From an uncultured Alphaproteobacteria bacterium (GTDB lineage: Bacteria > Pseudomonadota > Alphaproteobacteria > RF32 > CAG-239), in NCBI GenBank assembly GCA_947588275.1, contig CANPYJ010000009.1:1-48692 (forward strand): a stretch of 48,692 bases of DNA, given 5' to 3'. Each line of letters begins with the position of its first letter. Positions within the stretch are counted from its first letter, which is position 1. This document shows positions 1-11,037 of this stretch, piece by piece. The notes beneath the pieces were generated by a model. It saw only the letters and a program-made list of their open reading frames with translations, was not told the origin of the DNA and searched no databases. Made by a program: the position numbers and the translations under genes.

Positions 1-382
1 GTGGAATAGGTGACATAGTAACAGAGAACGGCGACCGCTAGTTCAATGACAACAATTATAAGAACTAAAGGAATAAATGGCAAACCAGAAACCGTTAGGA
101 TGCATTTCCTTTGAAAAAAGAGCATTTTGCGGGCTGACGGGAAATGTTATATTTTTTAAAAAAAAATGTTGCAATTTGAGTCGGTTGGTTGTACAAGGAA
201 GCGAATTTTCGGAAATTATTTTTACGAATCGGCGCGATGATTGGGCGCAATGCTCGGGTAGCCGCCGGTTTCAGCCTGTTTTTTATTTTTTTTGTAACGT
301 TACACTTAAACCCTCTGCGCGCGGGGCTCAATTTGTTTGACGGAATGGCCGCAGAGTCTAACCACTAAAAGGATATTGCATT
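1..382. other. Non-coding lead-in upstream of rpoB
   Basis: No convincing gene is visible here. One frame stays open from base 3 to a TAG near base 41 (ending GDIVTENGDR) and could be the tail of an upstream gene, but nothing identifies it. The usual rpoB neighbour rplL does not end inside this stretch, as far as I can see. The region is AT-rich around 155-185. A 7-bp inverted repeat (CTCTGCG at 313-319 and CGCAGAG at 350-356) lies just before the rpoB ribosome-binding site and may form a leader hairpin. The 87-codon ORF at 77 has a fair SD (AAAGGA), but its composition does not look like a protein. Confidence 0.5.
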
Positions 383-3300
383 ATGAAGGAATCTTATACG
401 GACAAAAGACGTGTAAGGAGAAATTTCGGCCGAATCGACGCGGTTGCCGACATGCCGAATTTGATTGAAGTCCAGACCGGCTCATACAACAGTTTTATTC
501 AGGCCAAAGGCGCCGAGAAATGCGAGTTCGGTTTGGAAGAAGTGTTTAAATCCATTTTCCCCATCAAAGATTTTTCGGGCAACGGCGAATTGGAGTTTGT
601 GTCTTATGAGCTGGAAGAACCCAAATATGATGTGGACGAATGCATCAAACGCGACATGACTTATGCCGCGCCGGTCAAAGCTACTCTGCGATTGGTCGTG
701 TGGGATACCGATGATGCCACCGGCGCCAAATCGATTCATGACATTAAAGAGCAAGATGTCTATATGGGCGACATTCCGCTGATGACCGACAAAGGCACCT
801 TTATTTTTAACGGCACGGAGCGCGTTGTGGTTTCGCAAATGCACCGTTCGCCGGGCGTGTTTTTTGACCACGACAAAGGTAAGACAATGGCCAGCGGCAA
901 ATATTTGTTTGCGGCGCGAGTGATTCCTTATCGCGGTTCGTGGTTGGACTTTGAGTTTGATGCCAAAGATTTGGTTTATGCACGCATCGACCGTCGCCGC
1001 AAACTGCCGGTCACCTCGGTGCTGTATTCGCTTTATTCGGCCGAAACCGAGAAGAAAATCGCCGCCTTGGCCAAAAAAGGCAAGACGATTGATCCTGCCG
1101 AAATCAAAGGCATGGATAAAGAAGAAATTCTTAATTATTTCTATGAAGCCGATACTTATACCGCCGACAAAAAGGCATGGAAAGTCAAGTTTGTACCGGA
1201 ACGCATGAAAGGTGTCAAGTTTGAATTTGACCTTGTCAACGCCGCCAACGGCAAAACGGTGCTTGAGCGCGGCAAAAAGCTGTCGCCTCGTGCCGCTCAA
1301 AAACTGGCTGACGACGGGCTGGAGTTTTATAGAGTTACGGCAGAGCAGATGATCGGCAAGTTTTTGGCCAATAATGTCTGCGTGGCCAAGACGGGCGAAG
1401 TTCTGGCAGAGGCCGGAGATGAAATTACGGCCGAAATGCTGGAAAAGTTTGCCACAAGTAAAATAAGCGAAATCAAGACCTTGTTTATTGACGGCGTGAA
1501 TGTCGGTCCGTATATCCGCAATACGCTGGCCGCCGACAAAAACAGCTGCCGCGAGGAAGCGCTTTTGGATATTTATCGCGTTATGCGTCCCGGCGATCCT
1601 CCGACCTACGAAACGGCAGATCAGCTGTTTAAGACTTTGTTCTTTGACAAAGACCGTTATGATTTGTCGTCGGTCGGCCGCGTGAAGATGAACGTGGCGC
1701 TGGATATTCCGTTCAGCGAGGCGCCTGATACGCTCGGCACGCTGCGCAAAGACGATATTTTGCGCATTGTCAAACGTCTGTGCGAATTGCGCGACGGCAA
1801 GGGCGAAGTCGATGATATTGACCATCTCGGCAACCGCCGCGTGCGTTCTGTCGGCGAGTTGATGGAGAATCAATATCGTATGGGTCTTTTGCGTATGGAA
1901 CGCGCTATCCGCGAGCGGATGAGCTCGGAGAATCTGAACAACGTCAAACCGCAGGATTTGGTCAATGCCAAGCCAATTGCGTCGGTTATCCGCGAGTTTT
2001 TCGGTTCTTCGCAGTTGTCGCAGTTTATGGATCAAAACAATCCGTTGTCGGAAATTACGCACAAGCGTCGTCTGTCGGCTTTGGGACCCGGTGGTTTGAG
2101 CCGTGACCGCGCCGGTTTTGAGGTGCGCGACGTGCATCCGACGCATTATGGACGCATCTGCCCGATTGAGACGCCGGAAGGCCCCAACATCGGCTTGATT
2201 AACTCGTTGTCTACTTATGCGCGGATTAACAAATACGGCTTTATCGAGTGCCCGTATCGCAAAGTGGTTAAGGGCGTGGTTACCAATGAGGTGGTTTATT
2301 TGTCGGCCAACGAGGAGGGCAAGTTCAAAATCGCCGAGGCCAACGCTAAAGTCAAGGACAACGGACACTTTGTCAATGATTTGATTGCTTGTCGCAAAGC
2401 CGGCGAATTTGAGTTTGCGCATCCGGAAGAGATTGACTTTATTGACGTCTCGCCGAAGCAGCTGGTTTCGGTGGCTACCGCACTTATTCCGTTTTTGGAA
2501 AACGATGACGCCAACCGCGCGCTGATGGGATCTAACATGCAACGCCAAGGCGTGCCTTTGCTGCGTTCTGAGGCGCCGCTGGTGGGTACCGGCGTGGAAG
2601 GCGTGGTTGCCAAAGATTCCGGCGCTACCGTCGTGTGCAAGGCTGACGGTATTGTCGACGCGGTCGATGCCAACCGAATAGTGGTTCGCTCCAAAGACGA
2701 GCATGCTGCCGATGCCGGTGTGGAAATCTATCGTCTGGCCAAGTTCCGCCGCTCTAACCAAAATACCTGCATCAATCAGGTACCGCTGGTCAAAGTGGGC
2801 GATGAAGTCAAAGCCGGCGACATTATGGCCGACGGCCAATGCACCGATTTGGGCGAGCTGGCGCTGGGCAAGAACGTCTTGGTGGCTTTTATGCCGTGGA
2901 ACGGTCTTAACTACGAAGATGCCATTTTGCTCTCGGAGAGAATTTCGCGCGATGACGTGTTTACTTCTCTGCATATTGAAGAATTTGAGGTAATGGCACG
3001 TGACACTAAACTCGGTCAGGAAGAAATTACCCGCGATATTCCGAATGTCGGCGAAGAAGGGCTGCGCAACCTTGACGAGGCCGGTATCGTGTATATCGGT
3101 GCCGAGGTCAAGGCCGGCGATATTCTGGTCGGCAAGGTGACGCCGAAAGGCGAATCTCCGGTGACGCCGGAAGAAAAACTTTTGCGGGCAATTTTTGGCG
3201 AGAAAGCCAGCGACGTCCGCGATACGTCTTTGCGCGTGCAGCCGGGCATCGAGGGAATTGTCGTCGACGTTCATGTCTTTTCTCGCCGAGGGGTGGAGAA

Positions 3301-4558
3301 AGACGAGCGCGCGCTTTCTATCGAGCAGGAAGAAATCTCGCAGTTGGCCAAGGATCGCAATGACGAAATCGCAATTATCCGTCGCAATGTGGAAGCGCGT
3401 TTGAAGAGCATGCTGGTCGGGCAGAAAGTCGTGTCCGCTCCGAAAGGAACGTTTGCCAAAAATGCGGTTGTCAGCGAGCAAAAGCTGGCCGAAATTCCTT
3501 CGGCGCAATGGCGCGAAATTGTGGTCAAGGACGAAACGGTTATGGCTAACATTGAAGAACTGCTTACCGCTTATGACCAGCGTTTGCAGAAGATTCAGAA
3601 GCACTTTGACGACAAAGTCGAGAAGGTGCAGCGCGGTGATGATTTGTTGCCGGGCGTTCTGAAGATGGTTAAGGTCTTCATTGCCACCAAGCGTAAGATT
3701 CAATCCGGTGATAAGATTGCCGGACGCCACGGTAACAAAGGTACCATCTCGCGTGTTTTGCCGCTGCAGGATATGCCTTATATGGAAGACGGAACGCCGG
3801 TTGACATCGTGCTTAACCCGCTCGGCGTGCCGTCGCGTATGAATGTGGGGCAAATTTTGGAAACGCACCTCGGTTGGGCGGCGCAAAAACTCGGACAGCA
3901 ACTCAATGAACTGCTGGAACAGTACAAAGCCGGAACCAAGACCGAAAAAGACTTGCGTGCCAAGCTCAAAGACGTGTACGGCGAAAAGCAGTATAAGCGC
4001 GATTTGGAGGGAATGAGTTTGGAAGATTTGGAATTGATGATTCCGAATCTCAAAAACGGTGTGCCGATGGCTACGCCGGTCTTCGATGGCGCTACCGGCG
4101 ACGATATCAACGAGATGCTGTCCAAAGCCGGTTTGCCGACTTCCGGTCAGATTGACCTCTATGACGGACGTACCGGCGAGAAGTTTGACCGCAAGGTTAC
4201 TGTCGGCATTATCTACATGATTAAGTTGCACCACATCGTTGACGAGAAAATGCACGCTCGTTCGGTCGGTCCGTACAGTCTGGTGACGCAGCAGCCGTTG
4301 GGTGGTAAGGCGCAATTCGGCGGACAACGTTTCGGCGAAATGGAGGTTTGGGCTTTGCAGGCTTACGGCGCGGCTTATACGCTGCAGGAAATGCTGACGG
4401 TTAAGTCCGATGACGTGAACGGCCGCACCAAGGTCTATGAGGCTATTGTCCGCGGTGAAGACAGCTTTGAGGCCGGCATTCCAGAATCGTTTAATGTTCT
4501 GACCAAAGAAATCAAGTCTTTGTGTCTGAATGTTGAGTTGTTGAACGAAGAAGTTTAG
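383..4558 (+). CDS. rpoB: DNA-directed RNA polymerase subunit beta
   Basis: RpoB forms half of the active-site cleft of RNA polymerase and binds the non-template strand and rifampicin. At 1391 residues it has the expected alphaproteobacterial length. The rifampicin region reads [20 protein letters not shown] followed by [11 protein letters not shown]. The residues equivalent to E. coli D516, H526 and S531 are all the sensitive type. The C-terminal active-site segment [16 protein letters not shown] is intact. The ATG at 383 is preceded by AAAGGA about 8 bases upstream. rpoC follows after 18 bases, so the two genes form the usual rpoBC operon. The long antisense ORF at 482-4327 is a shadow of this gene. 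Confidence 0.99.
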   Translation: MKESYTDKRRVRRNFGRIDAVADMPNLIEVQTGSYNSFIQAKGAEKCEFGLEEVFKSIFPIKDFSGNGELEFVSYELEEPKYDVDECIKRDMTYAAPVKATLRLVVWDTDDATGAKSIHDIKEQDVYMGDIPLMTDKGTFIFNGTERVVVSQMHRSPGVFFDHDKGKTMASGKYLFAARVIPYRGSWLDFEFDAKDLVYARIDRRRKLPVTSVLYSLYSAETEKKIAALAKKGKTIDPAEIKGMDKEEILNYFYEADTYTADKKAWKVKFVPERMKGVKFEFDLVNAANGKTVLERGKKLSPRAAQKLADDGLEFYRVTAEQMIGKFLANNVCVAKTGEVLAEAGDEITAEMLEKFATSKISEIKTLFIDGVNVGPYIRNTLAADKNSCREEALLDIYRVMRPGDPPTYETADQLFKTLFFDKDRYDLSSVGRVKMNVALDIPFSEAPDTLGTLRKDDILRIVKRLCELRDGKGEVDDIDHLGNRRVRSVGELMENQYRMGLLRMERAIRERMSSENLNNVKPQDLVNAKPIASVIREFFGSSQLSQFMDQNNPLSEITHKRRLSALGPGGLSRDRAGFEVRDVHPTHYGRICPIETPEGPNIGLINSLSTYARINKYGFIECPYRKVVKGVVTNEVVYLSANEEGKFKIAEANAKVKDNGHFVNDLIACRKAGEFEFAHPEEIDFIDVSPKQLVSVATALIPFLENDDANRALMGSNMQRQGVPLLRSEAPLVGTGVEGVVAKDSGATVVCKADGIVDAVDANRIVVRSKDEHAADAGVEIYRLAKFRRSNQNTCINQVPLVKVGDEVKAGDIMADGQCTDLGELALGKNVLVAFMPWNGLNYEDAILLSERISRDDVFTSLHIEEFEVMARDTKLGQEEITRDIPNVGEEGLRNLDEAGIVYIGAEVKAGDILVGKVTPKGESPVTPEEKLLRAIFGEKASDVRDTSLRVQPGIEGIVVDVHVFSRRGVEKDERALSIEQEEISQLAKDRNDEIAIIRRNVEARLKSMLVGQKVVSAPKGTFAKNAVVSEQKLAEIPSAQWREIVVKDETVMANIEELLTAYDQRLQKIQKHFDDKVEKVQRGDDLLPGVLKMVKVFIATKRKIQSGDKIAGRHGNKGTISRVLPLQDMPYMEDGTPVDIVLNPLGVPSRMNVGQILETHLGWAAQKLGQQLNELLEQYKAGTKTEKDLRAKLKDVYGEKQYKRDLEGMSLEDLELMIPNLKNGVPMATPVFDGATGDDINEMLSKAGLPTSGQIDLYDGRTGEKFDRKVTVGIIYMIKLHHIVDEKMHARSVGPYSLVTQQPLGGKAQFGGQRFGEMEVWALQAYGAAYTLQEMLTVKSDDVNGRTKVYEAIVRGEDSFEAGIPESFNVLTKEIKSLCLNVELLNEEV

Positions 4559-4576
4559 GCAGAGGAGATGCAGAAT

Positions 4577-7500
4577 ATGAATGAATTAGCAAAATATTTT
4601 GGTCAGCAAGTATCTGGCGAATCTTTTGACCAAATCAAAATTTCCATCGCCTCTCCTGAGCAAATCCGCTCGTGGTCTTATGGCGAAGTCAAAAAACCCG
4701 AGACTATCAACTACCGCACGTTTAAGCCGGAGCGCGACGGTTTGTTCTGTGCTCGCATTTTTGGTCCGACCAAGGACTATGAATGCTTGTGCGGCAAATA
4801 TAAACGCATGAAATATCGCGGCGTTGTCTGCGAGAAGTGCGGCGTTGAGGTTACGCTGGCCAAAGTGCGCCGCGAACGCATGGGGCATATTGAACTGGCG
4901 GCGCCGGTGGCTCATATTTGGTTTTTGAAATCTTTGCCAAGCCGGATTTCGATGATTACCGATATTCCGATGAAGTCTTTGGAAAGAGTGTTGTATTTTG
5001 AAAACTATATCGTTATTGAGCCGGGGCTTACTCCGCTTGGCGTTAACGAACTCCTGACCGAAGAACAATATCAGGAAGCCATTGACGAATATGGCGAAGA
5101 TTCTTTCCGGGCCGGTATCGGCGCCGAGGCTATCCGCGAGATTTTGGCATCAATAGATTTGGAAGCCGAAAGAACGGCTATCCGCGCCGAGCTCAAGGAC
5201 AATGCTTCGGAAGCCAAGCGCAAAAAGCTGGTGAAACGGCTGAAGATTATCGAATCTTTCATCGAATCGAATACAAAGCCGGAATGGATGATTTTGACCG
5301 TCCTGCCGGTTATTCCGCCTGAGCTGCGCCCGTTGGTGCCGTTGGACGGCGGACGGTTTGCAACGTCGGATTTGAATGATTTGTATCGCCGCGTGATTAA
5401 CCGCAACAATCGTTTGAAACGCCTGATCGAGTTGCATGCGCCGGACATTATTATCCGCAATGAAAAACGCATGTTGCAGGAGTCGGTCGACGCTTTGTTT
5501 GACAACGGCCGCCGTGCCCGTGCGATTACCGGTACCAACAAGCGTCCGCTGAAATCTTTGTCAGACATGCTGAAAGGCAAACAAGGGCGTTTCCGTCAAA
5601 ACCTGTTGGGTAAACGCGTTGACTATTCCGGACGTTCGGTTATTACGGTGGGACCGGAGCTCAAACTGCATCAATGCGGTCTGCCCAAGAAGATGGCTCT
5701 GGAATTGTTTAAGCCGTTCGTTTATGCCAAACTGGAACTCTACGGCCACGCCACCACCATTAAGGCGGCCAAGCGCATGGTTGAAAAAGAGCGTCCGGAA
5801 GTTTGGGATATTTTGGAAGAAGTTATCCGCGAGCATCCGGTGCTGTTGAACCGCGCGCCGACATTGCACCGCTTGGGTATTCAGGCTTTTGAACCGGTTT
5901 TGGTCGAAGGCAAGGCTATTCATCTGCACCCGTTGGTTTGTACGGCGTTTAATGCCGACTTCGACGGCGACCAAATGGCGGTTCACGTTCCTTTGTCTAT
6001 TGAAGCGCAGCTGGAAGCCCGCGTTTTGATGATGTCAACCAACAATATCCTGTCGCCGGCATCGGGCAAGCCGATTATCGTGCCGACTCAAGATATGGTT
6101 TTGGGTATCTACTATCTGACTTATGACGCTGAGGGAATGGCCGGCGAGGGTATGATTTTCAGCGATTTCAACGAAGTCCAGTTGGCGTTGAACGAAAAGG
6201 TCGTCGATTTGCACGCCAAAATCAAATGCCGGATGGAATATGTGAATGATCAGGGCAAGCTGGTGAAAGGTCTGGTTGAGACCACGCCGGGACGCATTAT
6301 CGTTTCGGAAACCCTGCCCAAGCACGAGAATGTTCCGTTCTCTTTGGTTAACCGCCTGCTGCGCAAGAAGGAAATTGGCGAAATCATTGATACGATTTAT
6401 CGTCATTGCGGTCAGAAGGAAACCTGTTTGTTTGTCGACAAGATTATGACACTCGGTTTCCAAAACGCCTGCAAGGCCGGCATTTCGTTCGGCAAAGACG
6501 ATTTGATTGTGCCGGAAGCCAAGAAAACTCTTATTGAAGAGACAGAAAAACAGGTTAAAGAGTTTGAGGAGCAGTATCAGAACGGTCTGATTACCAAAGG
6601 CGAAAAGTACAATAAGGTGGTTGATATTTGGGCGGCTTGCACCGACAAGATTGCTGATGAGATGATGAAAAACATCTCCAAGACAGAGCATGGCTATATC
6701 AACTCTGTGTATATGATGGCTCACTCCGGTGCCCGCGGTTCGGCCGCGCAAATGCGCCAATTGGCCGGTATGCGAGGTTTGATGGCCAAACCGTCAGGCG
6801 AGATTATTGAGCAGCCGATTATCTCCAACTTTAAAGAAGGTCTGACCGTGTTGGAATACTTTAATTCTACTCACGGTGCGCGCAAAGGTTTGGCCGATAC
6901 GGCTTTGAAAACCGCTAACTCCGGTTATCTGACACGTCGTTTGGTTGATGTGGCGCAAGACGTTGTCATCACCGAAGCCGATTGTTGCACCGAACGCGGT
7001 ATTATCGTGCGTCCGGTGGTTGACGGCGGCAATGTCGTCGTTTCGATCGGCGAGAGAATCCTCGGCCGTACGGTGCAAGAAGACGTCTTGCATCCGGAAA
7101 CCGGCGCGGTTCTGATTCCCAAAGGCAAATTGGTTGATGAAAACGATGTTGAAGCGGTCGAAGCGGCCGGCGTCGAACAGGTTAAGATCCGTTCGGTTTT
7201 GACCTGCGATACCAAAGACGGCGTCTGTGCGGCTTGCTATGGACGCGACTTGGCGCGCGGTACGCCGGTTAATATCGGCGAAGCAGTCGGTGTTATTGCC
7301 GCTCAGTCAATCGGTGAGCCCGGTACTCAGCTGACGATGAGAACTTTCCACATCGGCGGTGCGGCGCAAAAAGGCGCCGAGCAGGCTTCGGTCGAAGTTC
7401 CGTTTGCCGGTGTGTTGAAACTTGAAAATAACCGCACGGTTGTTAACTCCGACGGCCATTTGATCGTGTTGTCGCGCAACTGCGAGATTGTGATTACCGA

Positions 7501-8719
7501 TGCTCAGGATCGCGAAAAATCGCGCCATCATGTTCCGTATGGCACCAAGATTTTGGTTGCCGAAGGGGCAAAGGTCAAAAAAGGACAGAAAGTCGCCGAG
7601 TGGGATCCGTTTACGGTTCCGGTTATCAGCGAAAAAGCCGGTAAGGTTGAGCTGGTTGACTTGATTAACAATGTTTCGGTTCGCGAAAATGTTGATGAAA
7701 CCACCGGTATCGTTTCCAAAGTCGTTATTGACTGGCGTTCTTCTTCTGCCAGTGCCGGCCTTAAGCCGAGCATCGTGCTGAAAGATGCCAAAGGCAAACG
7801 GATTGTCGGCGACAATGGCAAAGAGATTTGCTATTATATGTCGGCGGATGCGATTTTGTCGGTTGACAACGGTGATGAAGTCAAAGTCGGTGACGTTATT
7901 GCCCGTATTCCGCGGGAAAGCTCCAAAACAAAAGATATTACCGGTGGTCTGCCGCGGGTGGCCGAGTTGTTTGAAGCACGTCGTCCAAAAGATCCGGCCA
8001 TTATCTCCGATATTGACGGTATGGTCGAGTTTGGCAAAGACTACAAGGCTAAACAGCGGATTACGGTTATTCCGACCAAGGGGCAGCCGATTGAATATCT
8101 GATTCCGAAAGGCCGTCATCTGGCGGTTCAGGACGGCGACCTCGTCAAGAAAGGCGATGCGCTGGTGGACGGTATTCCGGCACCGCACGACATTTTGCGC
8201 GTGCTTGGTGTCGAAAAACTGGCGGAATATCTGGTGAAAGAAGTTCAGGATGTTTATCGTCTGCAAGGTGTGAAGATTAACGATAAGCATATTGAAGTCA
8301 TCGTTTCGCAAATGTTGCGCAAGGTCGAGATTACGGCTCCGGGCAGCACGACGTTCCTGGTTGGCGAACAAGTTGACCGCGATGTCTTTGAAGCCGAAAA
8401 TGCCAAGGTTATTGCCAATGGCGAAGAACCTGCAACGGCTGATCCGGTGCTGCTGGGTATTACCAAGGCTTCGTTGCAAACCAAGTCGTTTATCTCGGCG
8501 GCTTCGTTCCAGGAGACCACGCGTGTCCTGACCGAAGCGGCGGTTGAAGGCAAAGTTGATACCTTGAGAGGCCTCAAAGAAAACGTTATCGTCGGCCGTC
8601 TGATTCCGGCCGGAACGGGTACGGTTTTGCGGGCGCTCAAGAAAGTGGCGGCGCAGAATGATAAGGAAATCCAAGCGCTTAAAGCCGAATCTCAACTGGA
8701 AACGCCAGCTAACGAATAA
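4577..8719 (+). CDS. rpoC: DNA-directed RNA polymerase subunit beta'
   Basis: This is the catalytic subunit of RNA polymerase. The N-terminal zinc finger ([19 protein letters not shown]) is present. The Mg-binding triad is intact in [12 protein letters not shown], near residue 459. The second zinc site, [19 protein letters not shown], lies in the C-terminal half and is followed by [20 protein letters not shown] (bridge/trigger region). I prefer the ATG at 4577 to the ORF-track start at 4568, because GAGGAG (4562-4567) abuts 4568 but sits 9 bases before 4577, and family members begin MNEL. The gene ends just before a strong intrinsic terminator. The protein has 1380 residues, normal for the group. 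Confidence 0.98.
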   Translation: MNELAKYFGQQVSGESFDQIKISIASPEQIRSWSYGEVKKPETINYRTFKPERDGLFCARIFGPTKDYECLCGKYKRMKYRGVVCEKCGVEVTLAKVRRERMGHIELAAPVAHIWFLKSLPSRISMITDIPMKSLERVLYFENYIVIEPGLTPLGVNELLTEEQYQEAIDEYGEDSFRAGIGAEAIREILASIDLEAERTAIRAELKDNASEAKRKKLVKRLKIIESFIESNTKPEWMILTVLPVIPPELRPLVPLDGGRFATSDLNDLYRRVINRNNRLKRLIELHAPDIIIRNEKRMLQESVDALFDNGRRARAITGTNKRPLKSLSDMLKGKQGRFRQNLLGKRVDYSGRSVITVGPELKLHQCGLPKKMALELFKPFVYAKLELYGHATTIKAAKRMVEKERPEVWDILEEVIREHPVLLNRAPTLHRLGIQAFEPVLVEGKAIHLHPLVCTAFNADFDGDQMAVHVPLSIEAQLEARVLMMSTNNILSPASGKPIIVPTQDMVLGIYYLTYDAEGMAGEGMIFSDFNEVQLALNEKVVDLHAKIKCRMEYVNDQGKLVKGLVETTPGRIIVSETLPKHENVPFSLVNRLLRKKEIGEIIDTIYRHCGQKETCLFVDKIMTLGFQNACKAGISFGKDDLIVPEAKKTLIEETEKQVKEFEEQYQNGLITKGEKYNKVVDIWAACTDKIADEMMKNISKTEHGYINSVYMMAHSGARGSAAQMRQLAGMRGLMAKPSGEIIEQPIISNFKEGLTVLEYFNSTHGARKGLADTALKTANSGYLTRRLVDVAQDVVITEADCCTERGIIVRPVVDGGNVVVSIGERILGRTVQEDVLHPETGAVLIPKGKLVDENDVEAVEAAGVEQVKIRSVLTCDTKDGVCAACYGRDLARGTPVNIGEAVGVIAAQSIGEPGTQLTMRTFHIGGAAQKGAEQASVEVPFAGVLKLENNRTVVNSDGHLIVLSRNCEIVITDAQDREKSRHHVPYGTKILVAEGAKVKKGQKVAEWDPFTVPVISEKAGKVELVDLINNVSVRENVDETTGIVSKVVIDWRSSSASAGLKPSIVLKDAKGKRIVGDNGKEICYYMSADAILSVDNGDEVKVGDVIARIPRESSKTKDITGGLPRVAELFEARRPKDPAIISDIDGMVEFGKDYKAKQRITVIPTKGQPIEYLIPKGRHLAVQDGDLVKKGDALVDGIPAPHDILRVLGVEKLAEYLVKEVQDVYRLQGVKINDKHIEVIVSQMLRKVEITAPGSTTFLVGEQVDRDVFEAENAKVIANGEEPATADPVLLGITKASLQTKSFISAASFQETTRVLTEAAVEGKVDTLRGLKENVIVGRLIPAGTGTVLRALKKVAAQNDKEIQALKAESQLETPANE

Positions 8720-8734
8720 GCTCTTGAATGAGTA

Positions 8735-8768
8735 AAAAAAGCCTTTTGCAGAAGCGAAAGGCTTTTTT
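8735..8768. terminator. Intrinsic terminator of rpoBC, bidirectional
   Basis: A 12-bp stem (AAAAAAGCCTTT with AAAGGCTTTTTT) encloses a 10-base loop and ends in a T-run. It has an A-run on the other side, so it can also serve the converging gene on the minus strand that ends at 8774. Confidence 0.9.
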
Positions 8769-8773
8769 AGTGG

Positions 8774-9568
8774 TTATTTTGGATTAATGCGAATGGTTGC
8801 AATTTTGACTGCCAGACCGGTTTGGTCATCGGTTTCGATGAAGGTTCCGCAGACGGTGCCACGGCCGTTGAGCGGCGTCAGCCGACTGCCGGAATAACCG
8901 CGGCGGCAAAGATGATCAATGGGAGCTGCGATGTCAAAACCGATGACTCCGCCGTAGTCGCCGCACATGCCGGCATCGCTTTGATAAGCCGTTCCTTTGG
9001 GCAGAATGACGGCATCGCTTGTGGGAACATGGGTGTGCGAGCCGATTACCGCCGAAACCCGACCGTCAAGATAGTGTCCGAAAGCCTGTTTTTCACCGGT
9101 AGCCTCGGCATGAAAATCTACGAATATCGCATCAATGTTACGTCCCAGCGTGTAGGTTCTGAGCAGTTTGTCCATTGTCTGCGCCGGACAATCTGCGGCG
9201 TCCATAAATATGCGGCCGACAACTTCCGCCACCAGAAGTTTTTGACCGTTGGGCAGAAGAATTTCACGGGAGCCGCAGCCGGGCGCCGTATCAGGATAGT
9301 TCAGCGGGCGGGCGATTTGTTTACATTCGTCCAAAAAAGGCACGATGTCGCGTTGATTCCAAACATGGTCGCCGGTGACAATGGCGCTCACGCCTTTTTC
9401 CAGCATGTCGCGGCAAATTCCCGGAGTTACGCCGAATCCGTGCGCCGCGTTGTCGGCATTGACAATCAACGCATCAAATTTATATTGCGCGCGGAGGTTC
9501 TCAATATTGTTATAAACGGCCTCGCGTCCGGCGCGAGCAACGATGTCGCCGAGATAAACGATTTTCAA
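8774..9568 (-). CDS. YmdB-family metallophosphoesterase
   Basis: This is a calcineurin-like metallophosphoesterase of the YmdB family (TIGR00282-type), whose characterised members hydrolyse cyclic nucleotide phosphodiester bonds. Visible metal-site motifs are LGDIVARAGR at the N-terminus, NADNAAHGFG, TGDHVWNQRD, DFHAEATGEK and GSHTHVPTSDA. I choose a TTG start at 9568 (protein (M)KIVYLGDI..., 264 residues). A GAAAGG sits about 7 bases upstream and the upstream ORF-track residues (MTSTGFSFIKFD...) read like untranslated sequence that would include part of a terminator. It lies downstream of the 6S RNA gene, where many alphaproteobacteria carry 5-formyltetrahydrofolate cyclo-ligase before ymdB; that gene is absent here. 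The physiological substrate in this organism cannot be inferred. Confidence 0.9.
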   Translation of the reverse strand: MKIVYLGDIVARAGREAVYNNIENLRAQYKFDALIVNADNAAHGFGVTPGICRDMLEKGVSAIVTGDHVWNQRDIVPFLDECKQIARPLNYPDTAPGCGSREILLPNGQKLLVAEVVGRIFMDAADCPAQTMDKLLRTYTLGRNIDAIFVDFHAEATGEKQAFGHYLDGRVSAVIGSHTHVPTSDAVILPKGTAYQSDAGMCGDYGGVIGFDIAAPIDHLCRRGYSGSRLTPLNGRGTVCGTFIETDDQTGLAVKIATIRINPK

Positions 9569-9603
9569 ATAAGTGCCTTTCAGTATGTCAAATTTTATAA
9601 AAG

Positions 9604-9629
9604 AAAATCCCGTTGAAGTCAACGGGATT
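9604..9629 (-). terminator. Terminator after 6S RNA
   Basis: A near-perfect inverted repeat (AATCCCGTTG / CAACGGGATT, 4-base loop) is followed on the minus strand by TTTTCTTTT. It lies between the predicted 6S RNA and the ymdB start, so it probably ends the RNA or separates it from ymdB transcription. Confidence 0.75.
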
Positions 9630-9635
9630 ATAAAA

Positions 9636-9797
9636 ACCGGCAGAAACCGTTTAGCCGTATGGATACATTCTTATCGAACCGCTTATGACCAAGTGGGTGC
9701 AATGTAAATAAACCACGATTTATTCAGTGACCGCTCCCTAAATAATAATGTTGGCTCGGAAGATCTGCGGAAATACGAACTACGCAGTTTCTAGCTT
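9636..9797 (-). ncRNA. ssrS: 6S RNA (probable)
   Basis: No ORF is present between zapA and ymdB, and this position directly downstream of zapA is the conserved home of 6S RNA in proteobacteria. On the minus strand the two ends can pair (AGAAAC near 9792 with GTTTCT near 9642), giving the long closing stem expected of 6S. Inside are GAGCCAACATTA and ACATTGCACCC, which resemble the E. coli 6S segments GAGCCGATATT and ACATTCACC. 6S RNA mimics an open promoter and holds sigma70 RNA polymerase in stationary phase. The length of about 160 nt fits. The exact ends are estimates, and a covariance-model search would settle the call. Confidence 0.7.
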
Positions 9798-9810
9798 TTA
9801 TGGTTACAGT

Positions 9811-10140
9811 TTATTTTAAATTTAATTCGTTGGCAAGCAAATTCAACTTTTCATTCAGAACTTTTATTTGGGCGGCCAAGGAAGTGTCAATTTGGCTCAA
9901 ATCCGGCATCGGCGCCGATACGGCAGCGGGATTTTTTTTGATTTCGGTCAATTCGTCGGCCAGCACCAGTCCGACCATGGCCAGCAACATATTTTCGTTG
10001 ACCTGCTGAGTGGCGTCTTCGGTCAGGGCAGAAGCTTTTTCATCAAGAATGCGCGCCAGCTGCATAATGCGAAGTTCCTGTCCGTCTTCGCAGGCCACGG
10101 CATATTCGCGCGAGTTAATTGTGATGGTTACCTGTGCCAT
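9811..10140 (-). CDS. zapA: Cell division protein ZapA
   Basis: ZapA binds FtsZ and promotes bundling of FtsZ filaments at the division site. The 109-residue protein starts MAQVTITINSREYAVAC, the conserved beta-strand entry of the family. It continues with EDGQELRIMQLARILDEKA and a long helix (NENMLLAMVGLVLADELTEIKK) that forms the dimer/tetramer coiled coil. It overlaps the upstream DUF4164-like gene by 26 bases, so the pair is translationally coupled. The 6S RNA gene follows, the standard alphaproteobacterial order. Confidence 0.95.
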   Translation of the reverse strand: MAQVTITINSREYAVACEDGQELRIMQLARILDEKASALTEDATQQVNENMLLAMVGLVLADELTEIKKNPAAVSAPMPDLSQIDTSLAAQIKVLNEKLNLLANELNLK

Positions 10141-10384
10141 TGTTTTCCAGCATGTTGTCTATTTGAGCAATAATCTGAGTTAATGAATCAAGCGTTGTTG
10201 CCGAGCTTTGCCGCAGGTTTTCCAACGCCTCCGCTTTGGCCGCAATCTCGGCTTGAGCGGCGGCCGCGGCCGTTTGTCCGCGCTGGCCGGCGTTTTGCAC
10301 GGCGGCAGACAGCACGGCAAGAGTGGCGCTCATTTCAGAGAGCGCCTGCGTCGTCTGCGGCAAGGCAAAAAACTTGTTGTCCAT
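10115..10384 (-). CDS. DUF4164-like small coiled-coil protein upstream of zapA
   Basis: This is an 89-residue, alanine- and glutamine-rich protein that is predicted to be almost entirely helical (heptad-like SATLAVLSAAVQ, QAEIAAKAEALENLRQS). A small coiled-coil protein of the DUF4164 type usually precedes zapA in alphaproteobacteria and may assist division. I assign this one by position and composition, not by a motif. It overlaps zapA by 26 bases. A possible minus-strand promoter lies at 10433-10460. Low sequence complexity limits confidence in the family name, but the gene itself is well supported by its context. Confidence 0.75.
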   Translation of the reverse strand: MDNKFFALPQTTQALSEMSATLAVLSAAVQNAGQRGQTAAAAAQAEIAAKAEALENLRQSSATTLDSLTQIIAQIDNMLENNGTGNHHN

Positions 10385-10432
10385 TGTAAATTTTTCTTTC
10401 TAATTCCAAAAACTTCACATATTATTCCAGAT

Positions 10433-10460
10433 ATAATAAACAACTTAACGGGTTTTACAA
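10433..10460 (-). promoter_or_regulatory. Sigma70-type promoter for the zapA operon
   Basis: On the minus strand TTGTAA and TATTAT are separated by 16 bases. The start point would fall about 40 bases before the ATG at 10384. The same short region must also contain a plus-strand promoter for the gene at 10465. Confidence 0.5.
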
Positions 10461-10464
10461 GCCA

Positions 10465-10980
10465 ATGCCAGATATTATCCTCAAAATTAACGATATTGAC
10501 GATGTTATTTATGAAGCGGACGGAATCTGTTGCTATGTGGGAGAAACATCTTTGCCGGACGCGGTGTTTGAAAAGCTCAAAGCTACCGGAAAAATGGTTT
10601 TGGCAAGCGGCGAACGGGCGGTTGAAAAGGCGCTTGCGCTTAAGCTTGACGGAATAGTTATAAAGACAGATTCCGCCAAGCCGCTCAAAGCACAAATTCG
10701 TCCGCAGCGCGAAAGAATGGGGGCCAAGAAAGCCTTGGGCGTGATTGTCGCGCCTAGCCGTCACGAGGCCATGCTGGCGGCCGAAACCGAACCGGAATTC
10801 GTAGCCTTTGCCTGTACGCCGGAGAATCTGGAAAAAGTGCGGGAAACGGTCGATTGGTACAATGAGTTTTTTCTGATACAGTCAGCGCTGGCGCCGGAGG
10901 GGAAGATTGCGGCCGACAAACTGCCGGCAGCGGATTTTGTGATTTTAAATTCCGCCGAATATAAAGATTTTAGTTGCTAA
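10465..10980 (+). CDS. ThiE/TenI-like TIM-barrel protein, possibly degenerate
   Basis: The 171-residue protein shows the spacing of a thiamine-phosphate-synthase-like barrel. It has an early glycine-poor strand, a repeated pattern of strand then helix (VLASGERAVEKALALKLDGIVI), and GVIVAPSRHEAMLAAETEPEFVAFA, which resembles the ThiE/TenI region GVSTHSLEEA...ADYVGFG. The diphosphate-binding and pyrimidine-binding residues of true ThiE are not evident, and the protein is shorter than the usual 200-220 residues. It is therefore probably not a working thiamine enzyme. It lies about 57 bases before efp, with a 7-bp inverted repeat between them. The family call is tentative; the gene is real by codon pattern and position. 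Confidence 0.6.
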   Translation: MPDIILKINDIDDVIYEADGICCYVGETSLPDAVFEKLKATGKMVLASGERAVEKALALKLDGIVIKTDSAKPLKAQIRPQRERMGAKKALGVIVAPSRHEAMLAAETEPEFVAFACTPENLEKVRETVDWYNEFFLIQSALAPEGKIAADKLPAADFVILNSAEYKDFSC

Positions 10981-11037
10981 ATGGCAAAGTTTATATTAGT
11001 TTGCCAATAAAAGAGATTTTTTTGAAGGAGAAAATAA

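Noticed and set aside
77-340. 87-codon ORF before rpoB with an AAAGGA SD
   Set aside because: Composition looks non-coding (runs such as FFKKKCC) and it covers AT-rich leader DNA. Only the SD speaks for it.
482-4327. 1281-codon antisense ORF opposite rpoB
   Set aside because: It is a frame shadow of rpoB: it mirrors codon structure, has no SD, and its translation lacks any domain.
7307-8695. 462-codon antisense ORF opposite rpoC
   Set aside because: Shadow of the rpoC reading frame. The translation is a biased mix without a family pattern.
9800-10173. Plus-strand ORFs opposite zapA
   Set aside because: Shadows of zapA, without SD or family match.
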